Shown piece after piece: positions 1 through 8,065 of a stretch of 11,680 nt of DNA. A program made the position numbers and the translations under genes. This DNA is from an uncultured Eudoraea sp. GTDB lineage: Bacteria > Bacteroidota > Bacteroidia > Flavobacteriales > Flavobacteriaceae. Each line of letters opens with the position of its first letter. Position 1 is the stretch's first letter. The stretch lies in NCBI GenBank assembly GCA_905479615.1, contig CAJQNH010000096.1, positions 1-11,680 on the forward strand, written 5' to 3'. Under the pieces are notes generated by a model. It made no database searches. It was not told the DNA's origin and worked only from the letters and a program-made list of their open reading frames with translations.

Positions 1-325
1 AATTACCTATTGCTTCATTTGCAAAGTAACTTACTCCAAAGAGGGGAATGATAATAATCAAAGGAAGTAGTATCATTAGGGTGAGAAAACCATCAGCTGA
101 TTTCGAATCACTAAAATTACTGTAATATTTTACAAAAGTATTGGGCACACCAAACGCCATCAATGGCATTAGAATTGCTGATGAGGAAAGAATTACTCCT
201 ACAAGTCCATAATACTCATCAGTGAGAAAGCGGGTATAGAGGAAAAGTGTATTGATAGCTCCTATCGCAAATCCAAGATAAGTGATAGTAGTATTCTTTA
301 GCGATTGTTTAAAAATTATTCCCAT
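1..325 (-). CDS. Wzx-like oligosaccharide flippase, N-terminal part (cut by left edge)
   Basis: The 108 visible residues begin MGIIFKQSLKNT and form a membrane protein start: TM1 about residues 14-33, TM2 about 41-60, TM3 about 80-101. The short amphipathic start, an early helix ending near TRFLTDEYYG and the 'GVPNTFVKYY' stretch after TM2 resemble the polysaccharide-biosynthesis/flippase branch of the MOP superfamily. Such proteins move undecaprenyl-linked sugar units, or whole lipid-linked glycans, across the inner membrane. The start codon overlaps the stop codon of the upstream glycosyltransferase by one base (TAATG), so translation is probably coupled, and the pairing with a glycosyltransferase supports a surface-glycan role. 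The C-terminal three quarters lie outside the window, so the substrate and exact subfamily cannot be judged. Family assignment is fairly sure; calling it an O-antigen or exopolysaccharide flippase is inference. Confidence 0.8.
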   Translation of the reverse strand, partial: MGIIFKQSLKNTTITYLGFAIGAINTLFLYTRFLTDEYYGLVGVILSSSAILMPLMAFGVPNTFVKYYSNFSDSKSADGFLTLMILLPLIIIIPLFGVSYFANEAIGN

Positions 326-1602
326 TACAACAGTTCAGCCAGCTTTGCGGTAAGCGTTCTTCTGTTATATTCTTTAATATTTACTGAAGATACCATTAAA
401 TTTCCTTGCTGATAAAGATGAAACCATTTTAAAATTACAGCTTTAAGGTCTGCTACGGAATTGTAATTACAAACGATACCTGAGTTAGTGCTTTTTACAA
501 TTTCCCCGCCTTCCCATTGTTCAGGGCCTATGGCCAAAATTGGTCTTTTGGCTGCAAGATATTCAAACAGTTTTCCCGGAATAATACCTCGCGTTTGTGG
601 TGAATCAATCTCTGCTAAAAGTAATAACTGTGATCTCCTCTGATAATTAACTGCTTCCTCATGGGTGACATATTCAATAATCCTTGTATAGAATTCTAGC
701 CCATTATCATTTATGCAATTTAAAACATCCTGGCCAACCACCCCAATTAGATTTAGCTGAAAGGCTTTCCGAAAAGTCTCATTTTCACTAATGATCTCGG
801 ACAATACTTTCCAAAGGTTATCCGGATTTCTTCCTGTAAGCAGTGAACCAATGTGAGAAAGCGTAAATTTTTTATCCAAAGCACTAAAGGGCAACTCGCT
901 TTCCGGAATATCATAGCCATTGGTAATTACATGGACTGGATTCGTGGTAATTGATTCAAATTCAGCTTTAGTAGTATTACTGGTAACCAAAAGCTTATCA
1001 CATCCATTTGCAACTTCTTTTTCCAATTGACGATGTTTCCTTTGGGAAGCTTTTGTAAGCCTTAGTTTAGTATGGTAACCAATAGAGGTCCATGGATCCC
1101 GGAAATCTGCAAGCCATTTTATATCCAGATTCTTTTTTAGTTCCAAACCAATTAGATGGAGGCTGTGAGGAGGGCCAGTAGTGATTATGGTATCTATTCC
1201 CTCTTTTTTAATTATTCCCGTTAAAAACCGGACTGAAGGCTTTATCCAGTACTTTCTGGCATCCGGAATAAACATATTGCCTCTTATCCACAGTAAAACT
1301 TTTTCAATAAAGGAAGGATTTTCATCACTTATGACCCCCGAACTTATTTGCTTAGTTTTCTTTTTACTTAAAAATCCTGCATAAAAATAAGGCTCGAAGA
1401 TCTTATTTTTATAAATAGTAATATTTTCAGGAATTTCTTGATTAAGACTACTATCTGTAATAGGATACCTTGGATTTTTAGGAATATAAATGACAGGGTG
1501 TATCTCAAATTCAGGTAAATACTTTACAAATTTCAACCATCGCTGAACCCCCGGTCCCCCGGAAGGGGGCCAATAATAACTAATGATAAGGACCTTATGC
1601 AT
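325..1602 (-). CDS. GT-B fold glycosyltransferase (GT4-like)
   Basis: A 425-aa cytoplasmic or membrane-associated glycosyltransferase, the usual length for GT4-type enzymes. The N-terminal Rossmann half opens with MHKVLIISYYWPPSGGPGVQR (residues 1-21), where the glycine-rich loop after strand 1 is typical of GT-B enzymes that start 'YYWPP..GG'. 'TTGPPHSLHLIG' (141-152) and 'ADFRDPW' (165-171) are also typical of this group. The C-terminal donor-binding half has 'SHIGSL' (249-254) and 'PGKLFEYLAAKRPILAIG' (342-359), which carries the conserved Glu that contacts the nucleotide-sugar ribose. No transmembrane helix is evident. The gene overlaps the YfhO-like gene upstream and the flippase gene downstream by one base each (TAATG), so all three are probably translated together. 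It likely adds a sugar to a lipid-linked oligosaccharide or exopolysaccharide unit. Donor, acceptor and linkage cannot be read from the sequence. Confidence 0.9.
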   Translation of the reverse strand: MHKVLIISYYWPPSGGPGVQRWLKFVKYLPEFEIHPVIYIPKNPRYPITDSSLNQEIPENITIYKNKIFEPYFYAGFLSKKKTKQISSGVISDENPSFIEKVLLWIRGNMFIPDARKYWIKPSVRFLTGIIKKEGIDTIITTGPPHSLHLIGLELKKNLDIKWLADFRDPWTSIGYHTKLRLTKASQRKHRQLEKEVANGCDKLLVTSNTTKAEFESITTNPVHVITNGYDIPESELPFSALDKKFTLSHIGSLLTGRNPDNLWKVLSEIISENETFRKAFQLNLIGVVGQDVLNCINDNGLEFYTRIIEYVTHEEAVNYQRRSQLLLLAEIDSPQTRGIIPGKLFEYLAAKRPILAIGPEQWEGGEIVKSTNSGIVCNYNSVADLKAVILKWFHLYQQGNLMVSSVNIKEYNRRTLTAKLAELL

Positions 1603-4037
1603 TATCCCTTCTTCTTTTTGCGCAAACGAAATATTGAAAATAAGCCTCCCCCTAAAAACATTATAATCATTAAAATGGAACTTGCTAAAGTAATTTTTCC
1701 ACCGGTTTCAATTACTTTTGGTTCAAACTTAAACTCCACTGTATGATTGCCCTTTGGTATATTCAATGCTCTTAATACGTAATTGACTTTAAAATGATCT
1801 ACCGATTTGCCATCAATATAAGCCTTCCAATCTCCGGGATAATACATTTCTGAAAATACCGCCAGTCCGTTATTTGAATTGTTCGTGATATAAGTTAAAT
1901 GATTAGGCTTATATTCCTTTAAATTAATGTAAGCCAAAGAATCTTTTGGAAAATTAAATTGGTTTATTTGAGAAAAATCAGAAGTGTTCACAACGGCTTC
2001 ATTTAGTACATCCAAACTATCAAGTGCCTTAATTTCTTTATCAGCACTTTGTACCTCCAAAAGTCTTGTAATAAACCAGGCATTACCATTGACTTCAGGG
2101 TTTGTAATTGCATAACTCCTACCTTCTTCATCTTGTTGAATAATATACTTTACGTTAAGCATATTTAGGACTCGCAAATTATTTCTATAAATATGGAAAT
2201 CAAATAACTCCTGCATCCCTGCGGGTTTTGCAGCATGATAGCCTCCAATGGACTGATGAAAATAGGATGTTCTGGCGCCGTTAAGTCCTTCTGAAGGGTC
2301 GTAAACCCTGAATACTCCGCTGTCTTCGGCAATCTGCTTGTCCATTGGCAATTGCTGAAACGGTTGATTCATTCTTTTTTGCCTGTCAAAATCTTTCTTA
2401 TTCACATATCTAAGATCAACACCTACCAGGTCAAAAACGACTAGCACTGAGAGCGCGAAAATTACCATATTTTGCTTAAGTCTCCCTTTAAGATAGAGCC
2501 AAATAGCCAGACCGGCCAGCAACACATATATTAAAGAACGTATGGTGTCATTAACATAAACAGCCTCTCTATCTCGCTTTATCATCGTCATAACCTCATC
2601 ACCAAAATATTTCTGATAAGTGGGATCATTTAAAGCTGTAAAATCAAAAACACTTTTAATTATAAAAAGGATAATCCCGAGTCCAATAACAATAATTAAA
2701 CTCGTTTTCAAAGCTGTTAGTTTTTTACTTTTTGCTATTGAAGGCTTAAATATTTGTACTAAGGCCATTACTGCGAGGATGGGTGCACAGAGTTCTAGAA
2801 TTACCTGTATAGAAGAAACCGCCCTGAATTTGTTATAAAGTGGAAAATAGTCAATCATAAAATCGGTAAGAAGACCAAAATTCTTTCCCCAGGATAAAAA
2901 GAGTGAAAGCAAAGTCCCGCCTACTAACCACCATTTTAAACGTCCTTTCACTAAAAACAGCCCTAAGACAAAAAGAAAAATTATAATTGCACCAATATAA
3001 GCCGGTGCCGCTACCCCTGGTTGATTTCCCCAATACAATGGAAGCGCACTACTGAATTCCAAAGCCTTTGTTCGGGGTAATCCTTGTTCTGTTAGATATT
3101 CATAAGCTTTGGAACTAGTACCGAGGTCTTCATTATTGCTGCCGCCTAAAAGTCTGGGAACAAATAAATTCAGAGATTCAACTATTCCATAACTGTATTG
3201 AGTTATGTATTCCTTATCCAGTCCCTCCAGGTTTTCTCTGGCAGACCCGTCCGGGTTTATTGTAAGTGACGACTTCCCTCTTGTACTCCAATCTGCATAT
3301 TCTTTGGTTGCCATAAGGGATGTGGCATTAGCAGTAATCCCCAAAACTACTGCCCCGATAAGCAGTCCAACAGAAATGAAAAAGTGCTTTAGTTTCCTTT
3401 TTTTAATGGCATCAACTAAATATGCCCCTCCAAGTACAAGAACAAGAAGCATAAAATAATAGGTCATCTGAAAATGATTTGCTCCTATTTCCAATGCCAT
3501 AGCCAGAGAGGTAAGGATAAAACCCCAGATGTACTTTTTTCTAAAAGTAAGTATAATTCCGCCTAATAGAATTGGTAAATATCCCAAGGCGTGGGCCTTC
3601 GCATTGTGCCCTACCCCCAGAATTATAATAAGATAGGTAGAAAAACCAAATGCCAGTGCACCAAATATCGCTAATCGATAATCCACCTTTAAGCAGCATA
3701 GTAATATGTAGAAACCAACAAAATACAGGAATAAATAATCTGCAGGACGGGGAAGGAATCGAATCGTTCTATCGAGCTTTCTAACATAATCATGCGGGTA
3801 ATAAGCACCTAATTGATATGTTGGCATGCCCCCAAAAGCACTATTAGTCCAATAGGGTTCCTCTTTGGTATTTTTCCTAAAATCATTTTGCTCCTTAGCC
3901 ATTCCGGTATATTGGATAATATCGGATTGGATGATAGTTTTACCCTGAAGTACAGGGTAGAAATATGCCAAAGAGGCAACAATAAAGAAAACAAGCGCAA
4001 AAAAATGGATAAATAAAGCCTTTGTACCTCTATTCAT
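1602..4037 (-). CDS. YfhO-family polytopic membrane protein (GT-C-like)
   Basis: An 811-aa integral membrane protein of the YfhO family. A first TM helix (about 8-28) is followed by a large external loop holding 'QSDIIQYTGM' (37-46, acidic D39) and 'GGMPTYQLG' (69-77). Many hydrophobic helices follow, with the family-typical 'GHNAKAHALGYLP' (143-155) and 'NHFQMTYY' (187-194). The C-terminal part is a long soluble region ending in the hallmark 'PGDWKAYIDG' (734-743) and 'EFKFEP' (768-773), then a last TM (about 782-804) and a basic RLRKKKKG end. In Firmicutes, YfhO is linked to glycosylation of lipoteichoic acid. Flavobacteria have no lipoteichoic acid, so the acceptor here must be something else. 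The topology suggests a GT-C enzyme that uses a lipid-linked sugar on the outer face of the inner membrane (inference). The coupled glycosyltransferase and flippase downstream agree with this. Confidence 0.88.
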   Translation of the reverse strand: MNRGTKALFIHFFALVFFIVASLAYFYPVLQGKTIIQSDIIQYTGMAKEQNDFRKNTKEEPYWTNSAFGGMPTYQLGAYYPHDYVRKLDRTIRFLPRPADYLFLYFVGFYILLCCLKVDYRLAIFGALAFGFSTYLIIILGVGHNAKAHALGYLPILLGGIILTFRKKYIWGFILTSLAMALEIGANHFQMTYYFMLLVLVLGGAYLVDAIKKRKLKHFFISVGLLIGAVVLGITANATSLMATKEYADWSTRGKSSLTINPDGSARENLEGLDKEYITQYSYGIVESLNLFVPRLLGGSNNEDLGTSSKAYEYLTEQGLPRTKALEFSSALPLYWGNQPGVAAPAYIGAIIIFLFVLGLFLVKGRLKWWLVGGTLLSLFLSWGKNFGLLTDFMIDYFPLYNKFRAVSSIQVILELCAPILAVMALVQIFKPSIAKSKKLTALKTSLIIVIGLGIILFIIKSVFDFTALNDPTYQKYFGDEVMTMIKRDREAVYVNDTIRSLIYVLLAGLAIWLYLKGRLKQNMVIFALSVLVVFDLVGVDLRYVNKKDFDRQKRMNQPFQQLPMDKQIAEDSGVFRVYDPSEGLNGARTSYFHQSIGGYHAAKPAGMQELFDFHIYRNNLRVLNMLNVKYIIQQDEEGRSYAITNPEVNGNAWFITRLLEVQSADKEIKALDSLDVLNEAVVNTSDFSQINQFNFPKDSLAYINLKEYKPNHLTYITNNSNNGLAVFSEMYYPGDWKAYIDGKSVDHFKVNYVLRALNIPKGNHTVEFKFEPKVIETGGKITLASSILMIIMFLGGGLFSIFRLRKKKKG

Positions 4038-4058
4038 TGGTTGCTTTAGTGGTAATGG

Positions 4059-4325
4059 TTATTCAATTTCTTCAAAATCTATAAACTCGCCTAATTGTTC
4101 GGAATTCTTATTCTTTTGAACTGTTTTTTTCTCGATAATAATCTCGCCTTCATTAGTATTATCCTCTTGATTTTGATATCCTTGAAATTGATCAAATTTA
4201 TCTTTAAAGTGCTTCTCTGTCCTTCGTGCAGCATAGCCAACTATTCTCGGACCAAACCATTTAGCAAATAATTTGAGCATATAGTATACCAGAAGAATTA
4301 TAAAAATCGTTCTTAAAAAACCCAT
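4059..4325 (-). CDS. DUF4834 family small membrane protein
   Basis: An 88-aa protein with one N-terminal membrane helix (about residues 4-22, MGFLRTIFIILLVYYMLKLF). An amphipathic basic stretch 'ARRTEKHFKDKFDQF' follows, then a polar, acidic tail ending IDFEEIE. Size and layout match the DUF4834 proteins found widely in Flavobacteriia, often beside a YfhO-family gene. No catalytic motif is visible, so it may act as a small membrane partner or scaffold (inference). It lies 21 bp upstream of the YfhO-like gene on the same strand and is the first gene of the visible operon. A candidate -7 element sits just upstream at 4346-4353. The family call is good; the function is unknown. Confidence 0.85.
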   Translation of the reverse strand: MGFLRTIFIILLVYYMLKLFAKWFGPRIVGYAARRTEKHFKDKFDQFQGYQNQEDNTNEGEIIIEKKTVQKNKNSEQLGEFIDFEEIE

Positions 4326-4345
4326 AATGTCTGTATTCTATATAT

Positions 4346-4353
4346 CAAAAATA
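4346..4353 (-). promoter_or_regulatory. Candidate -7 element of the DUF4834/YfhO/glycosyltransferase/flippase operon
   Basis: On the minus strand the bases read TATTTTTG, an exact match to the Bacteroidota -7 consensus TAnnTTTG, 20 nt before the DUF4834 ATG. A TTTTG lies about 25 nt further upstream, slightly further than the usual -33 spacing. No equally good element is seen for the divergent gene at 4412. The motif is short and the DNA AT-rich, so a chance match is possible. Confidence 0.4.
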
Positions 4354-4411
4354 CAATTCCAGCGTTGTATTAACATTACAAAATTCATAAAATAATAATA
4401 AAATATACCTG

Positions 4412-5506
4412 ATGTTTCGAGTTATTGATCTAAATATTCTTAAAAACGCCCTTTTTTTATTAGCATTAACGACCCCTTTAATAGGTATCTGCCAATATAC
4501 AGATGTAATTAATTCTAACCGACCAGGTTTATCTGTAAGCGCCTATGCAGTTGGAAAAGGAGTCCCACAAATAGAATTGGGATTGTCTTATGAAAAGCGG
4601 GACCACGCTAATCTGAATTATGATTCGAATATATACGGCCTGGATTTTTCAGTTCGCTATGGCTTGCTATTAGAGAATCTAGAGTTAAATTGGGAGGGTA
4701 CTTACGAAAATCAAATTATCACTTACAATTCCCTGGGAATTATAGAATCAAGAACCAATTTATCAATAAACCGCCTTGGGGCAAAGTATTTGATCTTTGA
4801 TCCTTTTAAAAATCCTGATAGTAACAAGCCAAACTTGTACAGTTGGAGGGCTAATAACAAATTTAAATTTAAAAATTTAATCCCGGCAATTTCTGTATAT
4901 GCAGGTGCCAATTTTGTTATAGGCGACAACCCATTTTATCCTACAGATCCTACTGTTTCTCCCAGGGTAATGTTGGCAACTCAGAGTAGACTTACGCCCA
5001 GATTTGTTTTGATCTCCAATATTTCCTATGATAGAATTGCCACGGATGACCCGGAATTGGGCTATACACTTTCACTATCTCACGCACTTAGAAATCCTAA
5101 ATGGAGTGTGTTTTTGGAAAACCAGGGCGTCAGCAGTGATCGATATGCCGACATTTTATTAAGAGGTGGTGGTGCGTATTTGGTGAATGAAAACTTTCAG
5201 GTTGATGCGAATCTTGGTGGCAGTTTCAAGAATTCTCCAAGCCGGCTTTTTGTTTCAGTTGGAGCATCATACAGACTAGATTTACATAAGGATGTCTTGA
5301 TTCCAATTGAAGATCAGAAGGCTGGTGAAAATGGTGGTTCAATTAAGAAGAATTCTATGAAGAAAAAAACAAAAACAGCTAAAGGCCGGAATAAAGGAAA
5401 AGGGGCTGAAGATATAGACCTGGGACCATCCAAAAAGGACATAAAAAGGCAGAGGAAAAAAGACAAAAAAAATAAAACTTCTGACAATGGAGTAATTGAT
5501 TTCTAA
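4412..5506 (+). CDS. Secreted beta-barrel-like 'transporter' (Phenol_MetA_deg-like) with a lysine-rich C-terminal tail
   Basis: A 364-aa protein with an N-terminal signal sequence (hydrophobic about 13-26, FLLALTTPLIGIC, then QYTDV). Cys27 is preceded by Ile rather than Gly, Ala or Ser, so a lipobox is unlikely and ordinary signal peptidase cleavage fits better. The mature start 'NSNRPGLSVSAYAVGKGVPQIELGLSYEKR' region (34-63) matches the 'DRP..S....VPKG..QIE.G' opening of the outer-membrane family called transporter or phenol MetA-pathway-like. Alternating hydrophobic and polar strands continue to about residue 296, including 'LSHALRNPKWSVFLENQG', consistent with an outer-membrane beta barrel. 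Residues 297-364 are different: a low-complexity tail with about 21 Lys/Arg in 68 positions. The barrel strands do not end at the usual C-terminal aromatic residue, although the protein itself ends in IDF. The substrate is unknown, and 'transporter' is a family name rather than a demonstrated role. Confidence 0.75.
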   Translation: MFRVIDLNILKNALFLLALTTPLIGICQYTDVINSNRPGLSVSAYAVGKGVPQIELGLSYEKRDHANLNYDSNIYGLDFSVRYGLLLENLELNWEGTYENQIITYNSLGIIESRTNLSINRLGAKYLIFDPFKNPDSNKPNLYSWRANNKFKFKNLIPAISVYAGANFVIGDNPFYPTDPTVSPRVMLATQSRLTPRFVLISNISYDRIATDDPELGYTLSLSHALRNPKWSVFLENQGVSSDRYADILLRGGGAYLVNENFQVDANLGGSFKNSPSRLFVSVGASYRLDLHKDVLIPIEDQKAGENGGSIKKNSMKKKTKTAKGRNKGKGAEDIDLGPSKKDIKRQRKKDKKNKTSDNGVIDF

Positions 5507-5510
5507 TATA

Positions 5511-5530
5511 AGCTCGTTGCTGAGCTGTTT
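5511..5530 (+). terminator. Weak hairpin downstream of the beta-barrel gene
   Basis: AGCTC (5511-5515) pairs with GAGCT (5522-5526) around a 6-nt loop, followed by GTTTT. It begins 5 nt after the stop codon at 5504-5506. The 5-bp stem and short T run make it only a weak candidate for an intrinsic terminator. Confidence 0.3.
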
Positions 5531-5612
5531 TGTGATTTGAATTAGTGAAAATTCTCTTAAAATTTGATTCCTTCACCAAATATCTCTTATCTTGACCATA
5601 CAATTGAATGGT

Positions 5613-6731
5613 ATGGTAAGGCTCGAAGAAGCTACTACAAAATCGGATCTAAAAAAATTTATAAAATTCCCTTTCACGCTTTATAAAAAATCTCCCTATT
5701 GGGTTCCTCCACTTATTTCAGATGAACTTGAAACATTTGACAAAGAAAAAAATCCCAACTTTAATAATGCGGAATCCAGGTTTTTTCTTGCCTACAAGAA
5801 TAATAACTTAGTAGGTAGAATAACCACTATTGTCAATTGGATAGAGGTAAATGAACAACTAAACTCCAAAATGCGCTTCGGCTGGTTTGATTTTATTGAT
5901 GACCTGGAGGTTTCAAAAGCATTGCTCGACAAAGTCGCGGAAATTGGAAAAAATTATAATCTCGATTACATGGAAGGTCCGGTAGGGTTTTCTAATCTGG
6001 ATAAAGTAGGTGTATTAGTTGAAGGCTTTAAAGAAATGGGAACAATGATTACCTGGTATAATCATCCCTATTATAAAGGCCATTATGAACACCATGGCTT
6101 TATAAAGGAAAAGGAATATATGGAAAACAGATTTCCTGCCAGTAATACCAAACCTGAGCACTTTGTTAAAATACAAGCCTTGATAAAAAAGAGGTATGGT
6201 TTAAAAGAAATGAATTTTACAAAATCTGCCGATATCATGCCTTGGGCAGACCAGATGTTTGATCTATTTAATGAAACTTATTCAAAGTTATCATCATTTG
6301 TCCCTTTAACCGACGAGCAAAAAACTTATTTTAAGAATAAGCATATTGGTTTGGTTAACCCTGAGTATATAAAGTTTGTAATTGATAGTAATAACAGACT
6401 GGTAGCATTTGCTATAGTAATGCCATCATACGGATCTGCCTTGCAAAAAGCTTACGGTAATCTTTTCCCTTTTGGTTTTCTGTATCTTTTGAATGCAAAA
6501 AGAAATAGCAAAGATGTGATTTTTTATCTAATTGGAGTTCATCCGGAGTATCAGAATAAGGGGGTTACGGCAATAATCATGAATGAATATCACAAAGTTT
6601 TTCAGGCGAAAAAAATAAGGAATTGTTTCAGAACTCCCGAATTAGAAGAAAATGTTGCCATTCGTCAAATGTGGAAACACTTTGACCCCAAAATCTATAA
6701 GCGCAGAAGAACTTACAGAAAAACGCTATAG
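5613..6731 (+). CDS. YghO-like GNAT-fold acyltransferase; candidate N-acyltransferase of sulfonolipid/sphingolipid synthesis
   Basis: A 372-aa protein from ATG 5613 (MVRLEEATTK). An in-frame TTG at 5592 would add seven residues, but the ATG matches the usual start of this family. The N-terminal half has 'KSPYWVPPL' (26-34), 'NPNFNNAESRFFLA' (47-60), 'GRITTIVN' (68-75) and 'EGPVGFSNLDKVGVLVEGF' (121-139). The C-terminal half has a GNAT motif A-like 'LIGVHPEYQNKGVTAII' (306-322), where QNKG would hold the acyl-CoA or acyl-ACP pyrophosphate. Relatives are often left as hypothetical, named after E. coli YghO, or misnamed 'GTP cyclohydrolase'. As I recall, bacterial ceramide synthases are also acyltransferases of this broad fold. 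It is convergent with the capB-like gene, 52 bp between stops. The fold is well supported; the role in N-acylating capnine or a sphingoid base is inference from fold and neighbours. No TM helix is seen. Confidence 0.72.
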   Translation: MVRLEEATTKSDLKKFIKFPFTLYKKSPYWVPPLISDELETFDKEKNPNFNNAESRFFLAYKNNNLVGRITTIVNWIEVNEQLNSKMRFGWFDFIDDLEVSKALLDKVAEIGKNYNLDYMEGPVGFSNLDKVGVLVEGFKEMGTMITWYNHPYYKGHYEHHGFIKEKEYMENRFPASNTKPEHFVKIQALIKKRYGLKEMNFTKSADIMPWADQMFDLFNETYSKLSSFVPLTDEQKTYFKNKHIGLVNPEYIKFVIDSNNRLVAFAIVMPSYGSALQKAYGNLFPFGFLYLLNAKRNSKDVIFYLIGVHPEYQNKGVTAIIMNEYHKVFQAKKIRNCFRTPELEENVAIRQMWKHFDPKIYKRRRTYRKTL

Positions 6732-6783
6732 AAAGAATTTGTTATTAAATTTTCCGGAAACCACCTGTTGAAAAATGCCAAAC

Positions 6784-8043
6784 TTATTCACCCATAGCAG
6801 CAGCTACAGCGGCAGATAATCTCTTATAGGTGCCATTCTCTAATCGATCTCTTATCGCGGAAAATGCATCCAATGTTAAAGCTACATCTTCCAAAGTATG
6901 AGTAGTTGTTGGTATCATTCTCAATAAGATCATTCCTTTAGGAATAACCGGATACACTACTATTGAACAAAATATACCATAATTCTCTCTTAAATCCCTA
7001 ACCAAAGCCATAGCTTCTGGGATGCTGCCATTAAGATAAACTGGCGTAACACAACTTGTGGTTGTCCCAATATCAAAGCCCCTTTCTTTAAGTCCATTTT
7101 GCAAGGCATTTACATTTTCCCATAGTTTATTTCTCAACTCAGGCTTTGTGCGAAGCATATCCAGGCGTTTTAATGCTCCTTTCACATAGATCATCGGGAG
7201 TGATTTTGCAAACATTTGAGAGCGCAGGTTATACTTCAAATAATCAATAATTTCCTTATCGGCAGCCAAGAAGGCACCAATTCCTGCCATAGATTTTGCG
7301 AATGTTGCAAAATATACATCTATATCGTCCTGAACACCTTGCTCCTCACCTGCTCCGGCTCCGGTCTTACCCAGCGTTCCAAAACCGTGGGCATCATCTA
7401 CCAATAACCTGAAATTAAACTCCTTTTTTAATGCAACGATTTCTTTAAGCTTACCCTGTTCACCACGCATTCCAAAAACACCTTCTGAAATAACCAGGAT
7501 TCCACCACCGGTTTGTTCTGCCATTTTGGTAGCACGCTCCAGGTTCTTTTTTAAGCTATCTATATCGTTATGCACAAATGTAAATCGTTTGCCCATATGC
7601 AAACGAACCCCATCTATTATACAGGCATGAGAATCAACATCGTAAACAATAATATCATCTTTAGAAACAAGGGCATCAATTGCAGATAAAATTCCCTGAT
7701 ATCCAAAATTAAGCAAATAAGAAGATTCTTTATGGACAAAATCAGCCAATTCCTTCTCCAGTTGTTCATGAAAATCTGTATGCCCACTCATCATTCGTGC
7801 TCCCATGGGATATGCTGCTCCATATTCTGCTGCAGTTTCCCCATCTACCTTTTTAATTTCAGGTAAATTAGCCATGCCCAAATAATCATTAATACTCCAG
7901 GTAATTACTTCTTTTCCCTGAAATTTCATGCGGTTTGAAATAGGGCCTTCCAATTTGGGAAAAACAAAATATCCTTCTGCCTGGGATGCCCATTTACCCA
8001 AAGGTCCTTTATTCTCAATGATTCTAGCAAATAAATCTCTCAT
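6784..8043 (-). CDS. capB: PLP-dependent alpha-oxoamine synthase, probable cysteate C-fatty-acyltransferase (CapB/Cfat)
   Basis: A 419-aa fold-type I PLP enzyme of the alpha-oxoamine synthase family (serine palmitoyltransferase, Kbl, BioF, HemA), full length for the family. Visible active-site residues are His139 in 'DVDSHACIIDG' (stacks on PLP), Asp216 and His219 in 'VDDAHGFG', the Schiff-base Lys250 in 'TFAKSMAGIGAF', and Arg375 in 'LLRMIPTTTHT'. The family joins an amino acid to an acyl thioester with loss of CO2. The neighbouring cysteate-synthase-like gene suggests cysteate as the amino acid, giving 3-ketocapnine, as described for CapB of Capnocytophaga and Cfat of Flavobacterium johnsoniae. 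Its 'ATFAKSMAGIGAF' differs from the 'GTFSKSLASIGGF' I recall for a Bacteroides serine palmitoyltransferase. GAGG lies 5 nt before the ATG, and a candidate promoter lies at 8066-8073. Alternatives are serine palmitoyltransferase or Kbl; sequence alone does not settle the substrate. Confidence 0.75.
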   Translation of the reverse strand: MRDLFARIIENKGPLGKWASQAEGYFVFPKLEGPISNRMKFQGKEVITWSINDYLGMANLPEIKKVDGETAAEYGAAYPMGARMMSGHTDFHEQLEKELADFVHKESSYLLNFGYQGILSAIDALVSKDDIIVYDVDSHACIIDGVRLHMGKRFTFVHNDIDSLKKNLERATKMAEQTGGGILVISEGVFGMRGEQGKLKEIVALKKEFNFRLLVDDAHGFGTLGKTGAGAGEEQGVQDDIDVYFATFAKSMAGIGAFLAADKEIIDYLKYNLRSQMFAKSLPMIYVKGALKRLDMLRTKPELRNKLWENVNALQNGLKERGFDIGTTTSCVTPVYLNGSIPEAMALVRDLRENYGIFCSIVVYPVIPKGMILLRMIPTTTHTLEDVALTLDAFSAIRDRLENGTYKRLSAAVAAAMGE

Positions 8044-8065
8044 CTGGCCTCGTTTGGTTAGTCCA

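Noticed and set aside
2620..3459. Small open frames inside the YfhO-like gene on both strands.
   Set aside because: They overlap a long conserved coding frame and encode no recognisable protein; they are shadows of it.
4412..4492. Lipoprotein signal on the beta-barrel-like protein (LIGIC).
   Set aside because: The residue before Cys27 is Ile, not Gly, Ala or Ser, so the lipobox rule fails; ordinary signal-peptide cleavage is more likely.
5592..5612. TTG start for the GNAT-like gene, adding MTIQLNG.
   Set aside because: The ATG at 5613 gives the usual family start, and a TTG start is not needed. A partial -7-like TATCTTGA overlaps the TTG, which also argues against it.
6751..6760. Palindrome TTTCCGGAAA between the convergent acyltransferase and capB-like genes, as a bidirectional terminator.
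   Set aside because: It has no loop and no T run on either side, so it is only a 10-bp palindrome. No convincing terminator was found for either gene.
6784..8043. Reading the alpha-oxoamine synthase simply as serine palmitoyltransferase of a ceramide locus.
   Set aside because: It has the family motifs, but the neighbouring CBS-like gene fits cysteate supply, and the Lys-loop differs from a Bacteroides serine palmitoyltransferase as I remember it. It stays an open alternative rather than the main call.
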